Notes: generated by a model not told the origin, from the letters alone. 34,536 bases of DNA from Oscillospiraceae bacterium (GCA_902766785.1 CACXEO010000103.1:1-34536), one strand, 5' to 3'; shown: positions 23,001 to 34,417, counted from the first letter of the stretch. A program made the numbers and translations.

Positions 23001-23225
23001 ATGAAAAAAGAAATTGTGAGAATCCGCACCGAACTGATTAAGCTTGATCAGCTTCTGAAATTCGCGGGAATCGCGGAAACAGGCGGTATGGCCAAAGAAA
23101 TGATTCTGGAGGGGGAAGTTTTCCTCAATGGAGAACCCTGTGAAATACGGGGAAAAAAGGTTTATCCTGGCGATCAGGTAACGGTTGGGGATATTTGTTA
23201 TCAAGTAGAAAAAGATGAAAGTTAA
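23001..23225 (+). CDS. yaaA: S4-domain RNA-binding protein YaaA/RlbA
   Basis: The 74-residue protein is one S4-like RNA-binding module: IKLDQLLKFAGIAETGGMAKEMI, EVFLNGEPCEIRGKKVYPGDQV. Its position between dnaN and recF is the conserved place of yaaA in Firmicutes, where it is linked to ribosome assembly. It starts 22 bases after dnaN and overlaps recF by 11 bases, so the genes form one transcript. Confidence 0.93.
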   Translation: MKKEIVRIRTELIKLDQLLKFAGIAETGGMAKEMILEGEVFLNGEPCEIRGKKVYPGDQVTVGDICYQVEKDES

Positions 23226-24327
23226 CGAGCTGGCAACCCAGAATTTTAGGAACCTTGAGGATTTTTCCTTTAAAGCAGACCCGGAAATCAATGTTGTTTT
23301 TGGAAATAACGCTCAGGGAAAAACAAATTTGATGGAAGCGCTTTGGCTTTTTACCGGAAACCGCAGTTTCCGCGGAGCAAGGGAAGCTGAAATGATTGCA
23401 TTTGGCAAGGAAAACGCCCGGCTGAATGTAAAATTTGACTGCGGCGGGCGGGAACAAACGGCCCAGCTGATGCTGGGGGAACGGAAAAAGCACTTTCTTA
23501 ACCAGGTGCCGGTCAAAACCCCTTCAGAATTTGCAGGGCGGTACTATGCAGTGGTCTTTTCCCCGTCTGATTTATCTTTTGTGAAAGATGGGCCGGAAAA
23601 GCGCCGCCGTTTTCTTGATATTGCAATTTCTCAGCTCAAACCGGTTTATCAAAAATATCTGAATCAGTATAACCGCGTTTTGATCCAGCGCAACGCCCTC
23701 CTCAAGGATTTATATTATCGCCCTTCCCTGGAAACGACAGTGGAGCTTTGGGATTTGCAGCTCGCAAAGCTTGGGACGATCCTCACCAGCTTCCGGGTGG
23801 ATTACCTCAAAAAGCTCAACGCCTTTGCCGGAAAAATTTACGAAGGGATTTCAAGCGGTGAAGAGCAGGCAGAATTTTTATACCGCTCGACCGTTTTTCC
23901 GAAAGAATTTGGGATGGCCGGGTATACCGATGAAACGATAGATGAGTATGTAAAGGCTTTAGCGGCAAGCCGGGAAGAAGACAAAAAGTTCGGGTCGACC
24001 TCTGTTGGCATCCACCGGGACGATATTGAAATCATGATCAATTCTCTGCCCGCGCGGCAGTATGGTTCCCAGGGACAGCAGAGGAGCTGTGTGCTCGCCC
24101 TCAAGCTGGGTGAAAGCGAGCTGCTCCGCCATGTGACGGGGGAAAGCCCGGTGATGCTTCTTGACGACGTCATGAGCGAACTGGACCCAACCCGGCAGGA
24201 TTATATCTTGAATCATCTGGAAAATCAGCAGGTTTTCATTACCTGCTGTGATATATCAAATACGCTTCGATTAAAAAGTGGAAGCATATACAAAGTAGAA
24301 CAAGGAAAAGTTGAAAAAATGCCATAA
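23215..24327 (+). CDS. recF: DNA replication and repair protein RecF
   Basis: RecF is an SMC-like ATPase that helps load RecA at gaps. The 370-residue protein has Walker A GNNAQGKT, the ABC-type signature SQGQQRS and Walker B VMLLDDVMSELD, with the family N-terminus NFRNLEDFSF. The start codon lies inside the end of yaaA and has only a weak A/G-rich site, so translation is probably coupled to yaaA. Length is normal. Confidence 0.97.
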   Translation: MKVNELATQNFRNLEDFSFKADPEINVVFGNNAQGKTNLMEALWLFTGNRSFRGAREAEMIAFGKENARLNVKFDCGGREQTAQLMLGERKKHFLNQVPVKTPSEFAGRYYAVVFSPSDLSFVKDGPEKRRRFLDIAISQLKPVYQKYLNQYNRVLIQRNALLKDLYYRPSLETTVELWDLQLAKLGTILTSFRVDYLKKLNAFAGKIYEGISSGEEQAEFLYRSTVFPKEFGMAGYTDETIDEYVKALAASREEDKKFGSTSVGIHRDDIEIMINSLPARQYGSQGQQRSCVLALKLGESELLRHVTGESPVMLLDDVMSELDPTRQDYILNHLENQQVFITCCDISNTLRLKSGSIYKVEQGKVEKMP

Positions 24328-24340
24328 AAGGGGGAATTTC

Positions 24341-26573
<2,233 letters not shown>

Positions 26574-26633
26574 TCTGCATTTAGTTTTGAAAACGGCGAG
26601 TTGAAATAAGAGTTAGAAACGGAGAACTTGAGC

Positions 26634-27245
26634 ATGATCTTTGAGAAAAAAAAGGAAATCCCGCAGGATGAACGGGCGGCTCTCCGCGCAGAACAGATGG
26701 ACGGAGTGCCCGAGAGGGATAAATATGAAGAGGCCAATCCGTTTGAGGGGAAAGACGGGGTTGAAATCTCTTACAACCTCCGGGCGGACGAGGTAAAAAA
26801 ATGCCTGCTGCTGTTGCAGAAAGAGCAGATTTTTAAACGGAACTATATCTATACGGCTGTTCTGGCGGTAATTTTTATCCTCTACCTGATTACTGTCATT
26901 CAGAACCCCACCTATACCATGGGGATGTTCATGCTGGCCCTCAGCGCCGGCGTTATCGTCCTGATCTGGATGATGGCCTGGCGGTACCGCAGTTCACAGG
27001 CAAAGGCCGTTTCTTCCGTCACAGAGGATTTTAATATGACAGTCTATGATACGGGGATTCTGGTTCATCAGGAAAACGGCGATTTCCGTGCGCTTTTTTC
27101 GGAACCAAAATTCCGTGTGCGGGAACTGGACGATGCGTTTTTGCTCGACTTAAACCGCCAGCGGGTTTATGTTCTTCCCAAGCGTTGTATGGACGAAGGC
27201 CAGATTGCGGCGTTGCGGCAGTATTTCTCCGGAAATATGGTTTAG
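26634..27245 (+). CDS. Membrane protein with YcxB-like C-terminal domain
   Basis: The 203-residue product has a charged N-terminal part of about 75 residues, two close membrane segments (about 80-100 and 105-125), and a soluble C-terminal part containing VYDTGILVHQENGDFR and VYVLPKRCMDEGQ. This resembles the YcxB-like fold of small Firmicutes membrane proteins, whose function is unknown. ATG 26634 is preceded by GGAG at a nine-base distance. It lies between gyrB and gyrA, an unusual insertion, but on the same strand with short spacers (60 and 66 bases), so it is likely co-transcribed. Confidence 0.75.
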   Translation: MIFEKKKEIPQDERAALRAEQMDGVPERDKYEEANPFEGKDGVEISYNLRADEVKKCLLLLQKEQIFKRNYIYTAVLAVIFILYLITVIQNPTYTMGMFMLALSAGVIVLIWMMAWRYRSSQAKAVSSVTEDFNMTVYDTGILVHQENGDFRALFSEPKFRVRELDDAFLLDLNRQRVYVLPKRCMDEGQIAALRQYFSGNMV

Positions 27246-27311
27246 GATAAAAAGAAATAAAAGGAATTGCCAGAGTTGAACGGAAAGAAAACAAGGTAGG
27301 GTGAATCTATT

Positions 27312-29843
27312 TTGATTAATGATTATTCAAGGGTAATCCAGCGGGATATTGAAAAAGAGATGCGGAAGTCCTTTTTGGATTACTCCATGTCGGTTATTGT
27401 CTCCCGTGCGCTTCCCGACGTCCGCGACGGCTTAAAACCGGTTCACCGCCGGATTCTCTACACCCTGTACGAGAACGGCATCACACCGGAGAAGCCGTAC
27501 CGCAAATGCGCCGATACCGTTGGTTCGGTTCTCGGCCGGTACCATCCGCACGGTGACGCTTCGGTTTACGACGCGCTGGTCCGGCTGGCGCAGGACTTTT
27601 CCCTGCGCTACCCGCTGGTGGACGGGCACGGGAACTTTGGCTCAGTCGACGGCGACCCGGCTGCCGCCTACCGGTATACCGAGGCCAAGATGAGCAAAAT
27701 CTCTCTTGATATGCTCACCGATATTGAAAAAGAAACGGTAGACTTCGCGCCGAACTATGACGCCCGTCTCAAAGAGCCTGTTGTGCTGCCCAGCCGGTTC
27801 CCGAATGTACTGGTAAACGGCTCCACCGGCATCGCGGTCGGGATGGCGACCAACATCCCTCCGCACAATATGACAGAAGTCATTGACGCCATCGACCTTT
27901 TGATTGACGACCCGGACGCGACCCTCGACCAGATTATGGAACATATCAAAGGGCCCGACTTCCCCACCGGCGGCATCATTATGGGCCGGAGCGGGATCCG
28001 GGCGGCTTATGCTACGGGACGGGGTAAAATAATCCTCCGTGCAAGGGCTGAAATACAGGAAATGAAAAACGGCCGGTTCCGGATTGCGGTGACTGAGATT
28101 CCGTATATGGTTAATAAGGCCCGGCTGATTGAATCGATTGCGAACCTCGTCAAAGAAAAACGGATCGAGGGGATTTCCGACCTGCGGGACGAATCCGACC
28201 GAGACGGTATGCATTTTGTCATCGAGCTCAAGCGGGACGCAAACCCCCAGATTGTGTTAAACCAGCTTTATTCCTTTACCCAGATGCAGGAAACCGTGGG
28301 CGTCATTATGCTCGCCCTGCACGATGGACAGCCCAAGGTGATGAATCTCAAGGAAATTCTTGGGCACTACATTGAGTTCCAGGCTGATATTATCCGCAGG
28401 CGGACTGAATACGACCTGCGGAAAGCAAAGGAACGGGAACATATTCTGGAAGGCCTTAAAATTGCCCTTGATTTTATTGACGAGGTCATTAAAATCCTCC
28501 GCAATTCAAAGTCGATCCCCGAAGGGAAAGCGGAATTGATTGAGCGGTTTGGTTTGGACGACATTCAGGCGACCGCTATTGTCCAGATGCGTTTGGGACA
28601 GCTGACCGGGCTGGAACGGAGCAAAATTGAAGAGGAATTGGCGGCGCTTCTTGAAAAAATTGCCGATTTTGAAGATATCCTCGCAAATTACAGCCGGGTT
28701 CTCGCAATCATCAAGAGCGAAATTGAGCAGATCAAGAAAAAGTTTGGAGACGACCGCCGGACCGAGATTATGTCGGTTAGCGGCGAGGTCGATATCGAGG
28801 ATCTGATCCCTGTTGAGGAGTGCGTAGTCACCTTAACCCATTACGGCTATATCAAACGCCAGCCGATGGATGTTTATAAGAGCCAGAAGCGGGGCGGCCG
28901 CGGCGTTTCGGGGATGAAGCAGCGGGATGAGGACTTTGTGGAGGAGCTGTTCATCTGCTCAAGCCACGACAACGTCCTTTTCCTCACCGACAAAGGCCGG
29001 ATGTACAAGCTCAAATGCTATGAAATTCCGGAGGGCTCCAAGGCTTCCCGTGGAACGAATATGGTCAACCTTCTCCAGCTGGAGGGGGATGAAAAGGTAA
29101 CCGCAATGATCCAGGGCGGCGATTTTGAAGAGGATAAGTTCCTCGTCATGGTTACCCGGGGCGGTACAATTAAACGGACACAGCTCTCCGCTTATAAGAA
29201 TATCCGTAAAAGCGGGCTGATCGCCATTACTTTGCAGGAGGGCGACGAACTCGCCTGGGTGCGGGTGACCACCGGTTCCTCCGAGCTGATTATTGCTACC
29301 AGAATGGGTATGGCAATCCGGATTGAGGAAAAAACCATCCGCCCGCTCTCCCGTTCGGCCATGGGCGTGCGCGCCATCAAGCTGCGGGAAGGCGACGAGG
29401 TCGTCGGGATGGCCAGACTGCGCGAGGGTGCAACGGTGATGACCGTCACCGACCGCGGACAGGGCCGCCGGAGTGAAATTTCCGATTACCGTGTTCAGGG
29501 GCGGGGCGGTTATGGTTCCATCAATTACAAGGTTAATGACCTCAAGGGTTATGTCTGTGGTATCAAAGTCGTGGATGAGACCGACGATATTATTTTGATT
29601 TCGAATGACGGCGTTATCATCCGGATGCACGTCTCCGACGTCAACGTTATGTCCCGGTATGCATCCGGCGTGCGGGTCATGCGGCTTTCTGAAGACGCGA
29701 GGGTGGTAACGTTTGCCCGTGCGGAGCGGGATGATGAGGCGGAAACGGAAACAATAGACGCGGCCGATCTTGAACAGGCGCAGGCAGAGGCCAAAGAGGC
29801 AGAAACAGCAGCTGCGGCTGAACCGGAACTTCCTGAAGAGTAA
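27312..29843 (+). CDS. gyrA: DNA gyrase subunit A
   Basis: GyrA cuts and rejoins DNA for gyrase. The 843-residue protein has the breakage-reunion domain with catalytic Tyr122 (AYRYTEA), the quinolone-determining region [17 protein letters not shown], and a C-terminal beta-pinwheel with the GyrA box QKRGGRG, which identifies gyrase rather than topoisomerase IV. It ends in an acidic, alanine-rich tail. Residue numbering equals that of E. coli, and position 83 is alanine. TTG 27312 is the start, with AGGGTGA seven bases upstream. A strong terminator follows. Confidence 0.97.
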   Translation: MINDYSRVIQRDIEKEMRKSFLDYSMSVIVSRALPDVRDGLKPVHRRILYTLYENGITPEKPYRKCADTVGSVLGRYHPHGDASVYDALVRLAQDFSLRYPLVDGHGNFGSVDGDPAAAYRYTEAKMSKISLDMLTDIEKETVDFAPNYDARLKEPVVLPSRFPNVLVNGSTGIAVGMATNIPPHNMTEVIDAIDLLIDDPDATLDQIMEHIKGPDFPTGGIIMGRSGIRAAYATGRGKIILRARAEIQEMKNGRFRIAVTEIPYMVNKARLIESIANLVKEKRIEGISDLRDESDRDGMHFVIELKRDANPQIVLNQLYSFTQMQETVGVIMLALHDGQPKVMNLKEILGHYIEFQADIIRRRTEYDLRKAKEREHILEGLKIALDFIDEVIKILRNSKSIPEGKAELIERFGLDDIQATAIVQMRLGQLTGLERSKIEEELAALLEKIADFEDILANYSRVLAIIKSEIEQIKKKFGDDRRTEIMSVSGEVDIEDLIPVEECVVTLTHYGYIKRQPMDVYKSQKRGGRGVSGMKQRDEDFVEELFICSSHDNVLFLTDKGRMYKLKCYEIPEGSKASRGTNMVNLLQLEGDEKVTAMIQGGDFEEDKFLVMVTRGGTIKRTQLSAYKNIRKSGLIAITLQEGDELAWVRVTTGSSELIIATRMGMAIRIEEKTIRPLSRSAMGVRAIKLREGDEVVGMARLREGATVMTVTDRGQGRRSEISDYRVQGRGGYGSINYKVNDLKGYVCGIKVVDETDDIILISNDGVIIRMHVSDVNVMSRYASGVRVMRLSEDARVVTFARAERDDEAETETIDAADLEQAQAEAKEAETAAAAEPELPEE

Positions 29844-29894
29844 AATTCGGCGGAAGACAAATAAAGTTTCAACGCTTTGTCTGTGAATGGTTGA

Positions 29895-29922
29895 AAAATC
29901 CGGCTTTTCTGCCGGATTTTTT
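29895..29922 (+). terminator. Intrinsic terminator of the dnaA-gyrA cluster end
   Basis: AAAATCCGGC (29895-29904), a six-base loop, and GCCGGATTTT (29911-29920), followed by TT. It lies about 50 bases past the gyrA stop. Confidence 0.9.
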
Positions 29923-29950
29923 CATAAAAAGCCAAAAAGGAGAGGGTAGC

Positions 29951-30247
29951 ATGGAATGTAAGCACTGCGGCGCTTCCTTTGAAGGGGATATCTGCCCTTA
30001 CTGCCGCTGTAAGGCGGAAAAGCCGGAAGCTTATGCAGAAGAAAGGGATTTTAGTGAACTGAAAAAGAACAGAGAATATAGTCAGACAAAGATAAATCCT
30101 CCGGTGAATGATAAAAAAGTACAAAGTATTGCTTTTATTCTGGTTTTGGTTGTTGGTAGTGTTGTTCTGCTGGGGATAGTTATGACAATTATATCCATGT
30201 TAACTTTTGCAAATAATGTGTTTTCCAACGGTATTTTCACATTTTAA
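29951..30247 (+). CDS. Zinc-ribbon membrane protein, short paralogue
   Basis: The 98-residue product begins with a four-cysteine zinc ribbon (CKHCGASFEGDICPYC), has a polar linker and ends with one membrane segment and the sequence MLTFANNVF. It matches the first part of the 353-residue protein at 30463 (CQKCGTSFEGAFCPNC and VFTFANSVI) but lacks everything outside the membrane. ATG 29951 has AAGGAGAGGG just upstream. Function is unknown. It could be a truncated duplicate or a partner subunit. Confidence 0.75.
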   Translation: MECKHCGASFEGDICPYCRCKAEKPEAYAEERDFSELKKNREYSQTKINPPVNDKKVQSIAFILVLVVGSVVLLGIVMTIISMLTFANNVFSNGIFTF

Positions 30248-30298
30248 AAGAGCGTTGTAGAAATTAAGATGATTTGTCATTCTCAGTACATGAAAAAA

Positions 30299-30328
30299 CA
30301 AAGCCGGCAGGGCATCCTGCCGGCTTTG
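30299..30328 (+). terminator. Strong hairpin between the zinc-ribbon paralogues
   Basis: CAAAGCCGGCAGG, a GCAT loop and CCTGCCGGCTTTG form a perfect 13-bp stem. The T-run after it is short and interrupted, so it is a probable terminator. Confidence 0.75.
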
Positions 30329-30462
30329 CTGTATTAATTTTGGAAGAAAATCATCTTAACAATAAAGTAAGAAAGACAAAATATTATACATATCTTGCTA
30401 TTTGAAAAAAGGATTACTATAATAAAAATACAAATAAATAAATTGATAAAGGAGAAATTTTC

Positions 30463-31524
30463 ATGGTATGTCAAAAATGTGGTACATCCTTTGAAGGCGC
30501 GTTCTGTCCTAACTGTGGTACTAAAGCAGACAATGTTCAGCCGGGAGGGATTGTGCGGCTGCCAAACCAGCAGGGTTCTTTTTCGCAGCCTCCGGTGCCG
30601 CCGCAGCCCTTCGTGCCGCCTCAACCTCCTAAAAAGAATTTCCCGGTCTGGGCTATTGTTTTGATCTGTGTAGGCGGCGGTCTCCTGCTGGCGTTGATCA
30701 TAGGGATCGCGTCCGTTTTTACTTTTGCAAATAGTGTGATTGGTGACGATATGTCCGCATATGAGAGCGTTCTTGACGATTTAGACGTTTTAGATGATTC
30801 TGATAATTCGTCATCCACAGTACCTGTTACAACAGAGCCGGTTCAGGTATACGACGACGAAAATGTCACCATCTGGTTCGACAGCGTTGTCAGCCGGGGC
30901 GTTCAGTTTATTGTGGAGAATAAAACCGATAAAAATATCACCATTCAGGCTGACAGCGTTTCCGTCAACCGGAGAAGTGTAGGCGATATCATCATGAGCG
31001 ATGATGTTGCCCCTCAGAGTAAAGGCAAGGTCGTTGCCAAATGTGACATCGAACAGCAGGATGTTTACCGTGTCAGCGGGGAGCTGAGGATCGTTGACTT
31101 CAAAAGCCTGAGCGGTACTTATAATGCGACCTTTGTAGATGTGGAGGTCGCAGAAAACGCAAGCCTTCCTACCCTTTCCGAAATGAAGATGGAAGGAACT
31201 GAGGTATATAAGGATGAAAACGTTGTTATCAACTACAAGGGCCTGAACAAGAACGGCGTTGTCTTTGAGGTCAAGAACCTCACGGATAAAAATATCACCA
31301 TCCAGGCTGACAGCGTTTCCGTTAATAAGGTCAGCATGGGAGATATCATTATGAGTGACGATGTGGCTCCCCAGAGTATTGGAGAGGTCGTTGCGAAATG
31401 TGATGTTGATGCAAAAGAAACGGTGACATCTGTTGGCGGACAGCTGCGGGTCATCGACTTTTCAAGCAAGAATCTTACAAGCTATGATGCAGCGTTTTCA
31501 AATATAACGGTAGCAGCTAACTAA
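30463..31524 (+). CDS. Zinc-ribbon membrane protein with duplicated extracytoplasmic domain
   Basis: The 353-residue protein has a four-cysteine zinc ribbon (Cys3, Cys6, Cys15, Cys18), a proline/glutamine-rich linker (43-56), one membrane segment (about 60-88), an acidic Asp/Ser-rich stalk, and two copies of a ~110-residue beta-rich domain. Both copies contain the shared cores NITIQADSVSVN and GDIIMSDDVAPQS, with a 119-residue period. A 38-base stretch at 30928-30965 recurs at 31285-31322 with one mismatch, so the duplication is recent or kept similar. Orientation is probably ribbon inside, repeats outside. The ATG has AAAGGAG upstream. Function is unknown. Confidence 0.8.
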   Translation: MVCQKCGTSFEGAFCPNCGTKADNVQPGGIVRLPNQQGSFSQPPVPPQPFVPPQPPKKNFPVWAIVLICVGGGLLLALIIGIASVFTFANSVIGDDMSAYESVLDDLDVLDDSDNSSSTVPVTTEPVQVYDDENVTIWFDSVVSRGVQFIVENKTDKNITIQADSVSVNRRSVGDIIMSDDVAPQSKGKVVAKCDIEQQDVYRVSGELRIVDFKSLSGTYNATFVDVEVAENASLPTLSEMKMEGTEVYKDENVVINYKGLNKNGVVFEVKNLTDKNITIQADSVSVNKVSMGDIIMSDDVAPQSIGEVVAKCDVDAKETVTSVGGQLRVIDFSSKNLTSYDAAFSNITVAAN

Positions 31525-31530
31525 TTGTAG

Positions 31531-31572
31531 AAAAACAAAACCGGTCGAATTTTTTGGCTGGTTTTGTTTTTT
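31531..31572 (+). terminator. Intrinsic terminator of the zinc-ribbon gene
   Basis: The A-rich arm AAAACAAAACCGGTC pairs with GGCTGGTTTTGTTTT (with G-U pairs), followed by more T. It lies just past the stop at 31524. Confidence 0.75.
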
Positions 31573-31589
31573 ATAACTCCCCTTTTTGT

Positions 31590-31618
31590 TTGACAACCAA
31601 TCCGCCGGACATTATAAT
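31590..31618 (+). promoter_or_regulatory. Perfect consensus sigma-A promoter of the second aldo/keto reductase
   Basis: TTGACA (31590-31595), exactly 17 bases, TATAAT (31613-31618). Transcription should start near 31625, leaving a leader of about 58 bases. This shows that the long upstream extension of the open frame is not translated. Confidence 0.92.
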
Positions 31619-31682
31619 GGGTCATAGAATGAAAGCAGTTTTCCCACTGATGGGAAGGCGTTACGGAAGGAATGAACGCAGA

Positions 31683-32699
31683 ATGAAATTTACCACAATT
31701 GACGGCGTCAAAGTATCGCAGCTCGCGTTGGGCTGCATGACGTTCTACTCCCCTCTTTCCATAGAAGATTCAGAATACAGTATGGACTATGCGCTGGAGA
31801 AAGGGGTAAACCTGTTTGATACCGCCCGTGTTTACGGCGCTTGGCACGACGTGCCGAACGCGATGGGGCTCTGCGAGCGTGTAATGGGTGATTACATGGA
31901 AAAGCGGGGCAACCGGCACGAAATTGTGCTGGCGACTAAAGGCTGCCATCCCCCGTTTGACAACATGACCGCGAACCGTTTAACCCCCGAGGATATTGAA
32001 TTTGACCTGAACGAGAGTTTGAAAAACCTGAAGACTGATTATACCGATGTCTGGTTCCTCCACCGGGACCACCCGGACTGCGACCTGTTCGAACTGATGA
32101 AAGCGTTGGACAAACAGGTTAAGGCGGGAAAAATCCGGGTTTTGGGGGCTTCGAACTGGAGTATGGAGCGGATCCGCGAAGCGAATGCAATTGCTGAAGA
32201 AAACGGTTTTACCCCGTTCAAGGTGAGCCAGATTGAGTGGAGCATGGCCTACCTGGAAAAAAGCCACCTTGCCGATCCAACCACCTTGGTCATGGATGAA
32301 ACTGAGCTTGACGAATATAAAAAAGGCGATATTGCGCTGATGCTTTTTTCCTCCCAGTCCCGCGGCTTTTTCCAAAAAGCGCTGGCGGCGGGCGGTTTTA
32401 AAGCGCTGCGGCAGAAAGAGATAGAGGACGGATGGTATGACGACCCGAATGCGCTGACCCGCAAGTACGACTACCCCTGCAATATTGAGCGGATTGAACG
32501 GGTGAAAGAGCTCTGCGCCCTTTATAAAGTAGACGCGGCGGCAATTGGTCTTGCATATCTCACCAGCCGGACTGAATTTGCCCCTATCCCGATTTTGGGC
32601 TATTCCAAGTTGGAACAGCTCAAGGAATCCCTGGCTCATCCCGATCTCCAGCTCACCCCTTACCAGATCCGGGAAATACTGGGCGGGAAAGCGCTGTAA
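31683..32699 (+). CDS. Aldo/keto reductase (YccK/YhdN-related)
   Basis: The 338-residue protein has the AKR tetrad: Asp46 and Tyr51 (LFDTARVYG), Lys86 (LATKG) and His127 (FLHRD). The strands KIRVLGASNWS and late PILGYSKLEQLKESL are also in place. It is expected to reduce or oxidise a carbonyl or sugar-like substrate with NAD(P)H in the cytoplasm; this type occurs beside sugar-utilisation genes, but none is here. I chose ATG 31683 because a consensus promoter lies inside the longer open frame and GGAAGGA precedes this ATG. It is distinct from the AKR at 5441. Confidence 0.9.
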   Translation: MKFTTIDGVKVSQLALGCMTFYSPLSIEDSEYSMDYALEKGVNLFDTARVYGAWHDVPNAMGLCERVMGDYMEKRGNRHEIVLATKGCHPPFDNMTANRLTPEDIEFDLNESLKNLKTDYTDVWFLHRDHPDCDLFELMKALDKQVKAGKIRVLGASNWSMERIREANAIAEENGFTPFKVSQIEWSMAYLEKSHLADPTTLVMDETELDEYKKGDIALMLFSSQSRGFFQKALAAGGFKALRQKEIEDGWYDDPNALTRKYDYPCNIERIERVKELCALYKVDAAAIGLAYLTSRTEFAPIPILGYSKLEQLKESLAHPDLQLTPYQIREILGGKAL

Positions 32700-32730
32700 G
32701 GAAAATAAATGAAAAAGGTAGGAGAAAAAT

Positions 32731-32958
32731 ATGATGAATCCAGTCGCAGGGCCCAGAAGCCCCAAAAGCAAAACAACCGCACTCTGCCTTGCCGTGCTGT
32801 TGGGCACTTTCGGGGTCGACCGGTTTTATCTTGGCAAGATCGGCACCGGTATTTTAAAGTGCCTGACCCTCGGCGGGCTTGGATTTTGGTATATCTACGA
32901 CTTGACCTGTATTGCCCTGGACAGCGCGACTGATAAGCAAGGGCGTATTGTTCGGTAA
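32731..32958 (+). CDS. TM2-domain protein
   Basis: The 75-residue product is a single TM2 domain: a short polar N-terminus, LAVLLGTFGVDRFYLGKIGTG (first segment with the D/H-R-F-Y-L-G-K motif), ILKCLTLGGLGFWYIYDLTCIAL (second). Such proteins are small bitopic membrane proteins of unknown role. The start has GGTAGGAG seven bases upstream. It follows the aldo/keto reductase by 31 bases and may be co-transcribed with it. Confidence 0.92.
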   Translation: MMNPVAGPRSPKSKTTALCLAVLLGTFGVDRFYLGKIGTGILKCLTLGGLGFWYIYDLTCIALDSATDKQGRIVR

Positions 32959-33051
32959 TTATCAGTGATTTCGGCGGCATATGATAATGTGAAAAATCTT
33001 CAAGAGCGTACGGAAGGTTCATTTTAAAAACTTTAAATTAGGAGGGTTATC

Positions 33052-33834
33052 ATGGAAAACAGAATTGAATATATGCGTCCGGATCAAATACTTGCAGAGC
33101 AGAAGAGAAACAATATTGTATACCAGGTGTTTGCCCCATTGGAGTGGCACAGCCCTTCTATGCCGATTGGCACCGACCCGCTTCTGGGGCAGGAGATTAC
33201 CCGCCGTGCGGCTAAAAAGACCGGCGGCGTAATTATGCCGACCTGTTTTATGGGGTGCGATTCTGAGCTCGACCCGGAGATGAAGGCGCAGATTATGAAA
33301 CAGAGCGATAAATACGATGAAAATACCTACTGGCTCGGGATGGACCTGCCGGACAACTCAATGAAAAGCTATTATGTCCGCGATGAAGTCATGGGGATCG
33401 TGATTCGGGAACAGGTGCGCATGCTGGTGGAGCACGGCTATAAGCTGATTGTTCTGATGAATACCCACGGCGGCAAAGCACACCGTGAAGTTGCGAAACG
33501 GATTGCCAGGGAGACCAACCAGCAAACGGACGCAACTGTGATTGTACCTGAATTTTTTGCGACACTCGGGTACGAGGGGGAGCGGCTTGGGCACGCCAAC
33601 ACCGCCGAACATTCGATGATGATGGCGGTGACGGACAGTGTTGATTTGAGCAAGCTGCCCCCGCTGCCGGAAAAACTGGCCTACTGTGATGTGGGGATGC
33701 TTGAGGGCAGCGACGGGGACGGTTATGTACAGGACGACCCGCGGATTAACGCAAGCGCGGAACTCGGCGACCGTTACTATGAGGCAATGAGCGAAGCCGT
33801 TGCAAAACAGGTGTTTGAGGCGCTGAAAAAGTAG
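33052..33834 (+). CDS. Creatininase-family amidohydrolase
   Basis: The 260-residue protein matches the creatininase fold. The metal-binding region PLEWHSPSMPIGTD carries Glu31, His33 and Asp42, followed by the NTHGGK loop (NGHGGN in many members) and GHANTAEHSMMMA with the later metal-binding glutamate. Members hydrolyse cyclic amides such as creatinine, or act in riboflavin and cofactor pathways; the substrate here is unknown. ATG 33052 has AGGAGGG seven bases upstream. It looks monocistronic. Confidence 0.85.
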   Translation: MENRIEYMRPDQILAEQKRNNIVYQVFAPLEWHSPSMPIGTDPLLGQEITRRAAKKTGGVIMPTCFMGCDSELDPEMKAQIMKQSDKYDENTYWLGMDLPDNSMKSYYVRDEVMGIVIREQVRMLVEHGYKLIVLMNTHGGKAHREVAKRIARETNQQTDATVIVPEFFATLGYEGERLGHANTAEHSMMMAVTDSVDLSKLPPLPEKLAYCDVGMLEGSDGDGYVQDDPRINASAELGDRYYEAMSEAVAKQVFEALKK

Positions 33835-33911
33835 CCGCCTGTTAGTTTGAAGGGAAACTTCCGGCTGTGCCTGTTTTTCAGCCGGCGGCAGTGGATGTCA
33901 GGGGGATATGG

Positions 33912-34178
33912 ATGCTGACTATTTTTAACCGTGCGGAACTTACCGTCACCTTTTCAGCGGCGGAGCAGGAGCGGATACGGGGCCTGCTCACCCAAAATGG
34001 AATACCGTCTTCAGTCAAGGTTGTGAACCGGAACAGCCCCTCAGTTTTGAGCGATACACGGGCAAGGACCGGAACGGCGGGGCAGAACCTGCAAACCGCT
34101 TATGAGTATATCGTTTATGTCCATAAAAAGGATTATGAAAAAGCGGCGGGGCTGTGCGGCGTGGGAAAAATTAGGTAA
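33912..34178 (+). CDS. Small DUF2007-like protein
   Basis: The 88-residue product has a short alpha/beta pattern: LTVTFSAAEQERIRGLLTQNGIPS, then a polar loop and YEYIVYVHKKDYEKAAGL. This resembles small putative signal-transducing (DUF2007-type) proteins, but the match is by eye. ATG 33912 has AGGGGG six bases upstream; 15 further upstream codons in frame have no site. Confidence 0.6.
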   Translation: MLTIFNRAELTVTFSAAEQERIRGLLTQNGIPSSVKVVNRNSPSVLSDTRARTGTAGQNLQTAYEYIVYVHKKDYEKAAGLCGVGKIR

Positions 34179-34247
34179 AACACTGCCGTGAAAATGGCGG
34201 TCTAAACCAAAAGCCGATTCTGTTTTCCTTGATCGGAGTAAAAAGGA

Positions 34248-34369
34248 ATGGATATTTAAATAAAAAAACTCAGTTTGGAAGATCGAGCGGGTATCTATGA
34301 TATGCTTCAGGAAATTCCGGTTGAGAAAAATGGTTTTCTAAATCCCTTGGAACAAATACCGTTAAGGAA
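34248..34369 (+). pseudogene. Truncated GNAT acetyltransferase remnant
   Basis: GGAG nine bases upstream of ATG 34248 gives a normal start, but the fourth codon is TAA. The same frame then reads KKLSLEDRAGIYDMLQEI and PVEKNGFLNP, which I recognise as the N-terminal pattern of a family of GNAT acetyltransferases (IYxMLQEIPxEENGF). After about 40 codons the frame runs into the terminator stem, and the acetyl-CoA-binding part is missing. It is therefore a 5' remnant with a nonsense codon. Confidence 0.55.
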
Positions 34370-34375
34370 AACAAA

Positions 34376-34417
34376 AAACAACCGCTTCAGAACCATACGG
34401 TTCTGAAGCGGTTGTTT
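34376..34417. terminator. Bidirectional intrinsic terminator
   Basis: AAACAACCGCTTCAGAACC (34376-34394), an ATAC loop and GGTTCTGAAGCGGTTGTTT (34399-34417) form a perfect 19-bp stem with A- and T-rich flanks. It ends the minus-strand gene at 34430. Confidence 0.95.

Noticed and set aside
31554-31682. N-terminal extension of the second aldo/keto reductase
   Set aside because: It contains a perfect consensus promoter and part of the preceding terminator, and homology starts at MKFTTIDGVKVSQLALG.
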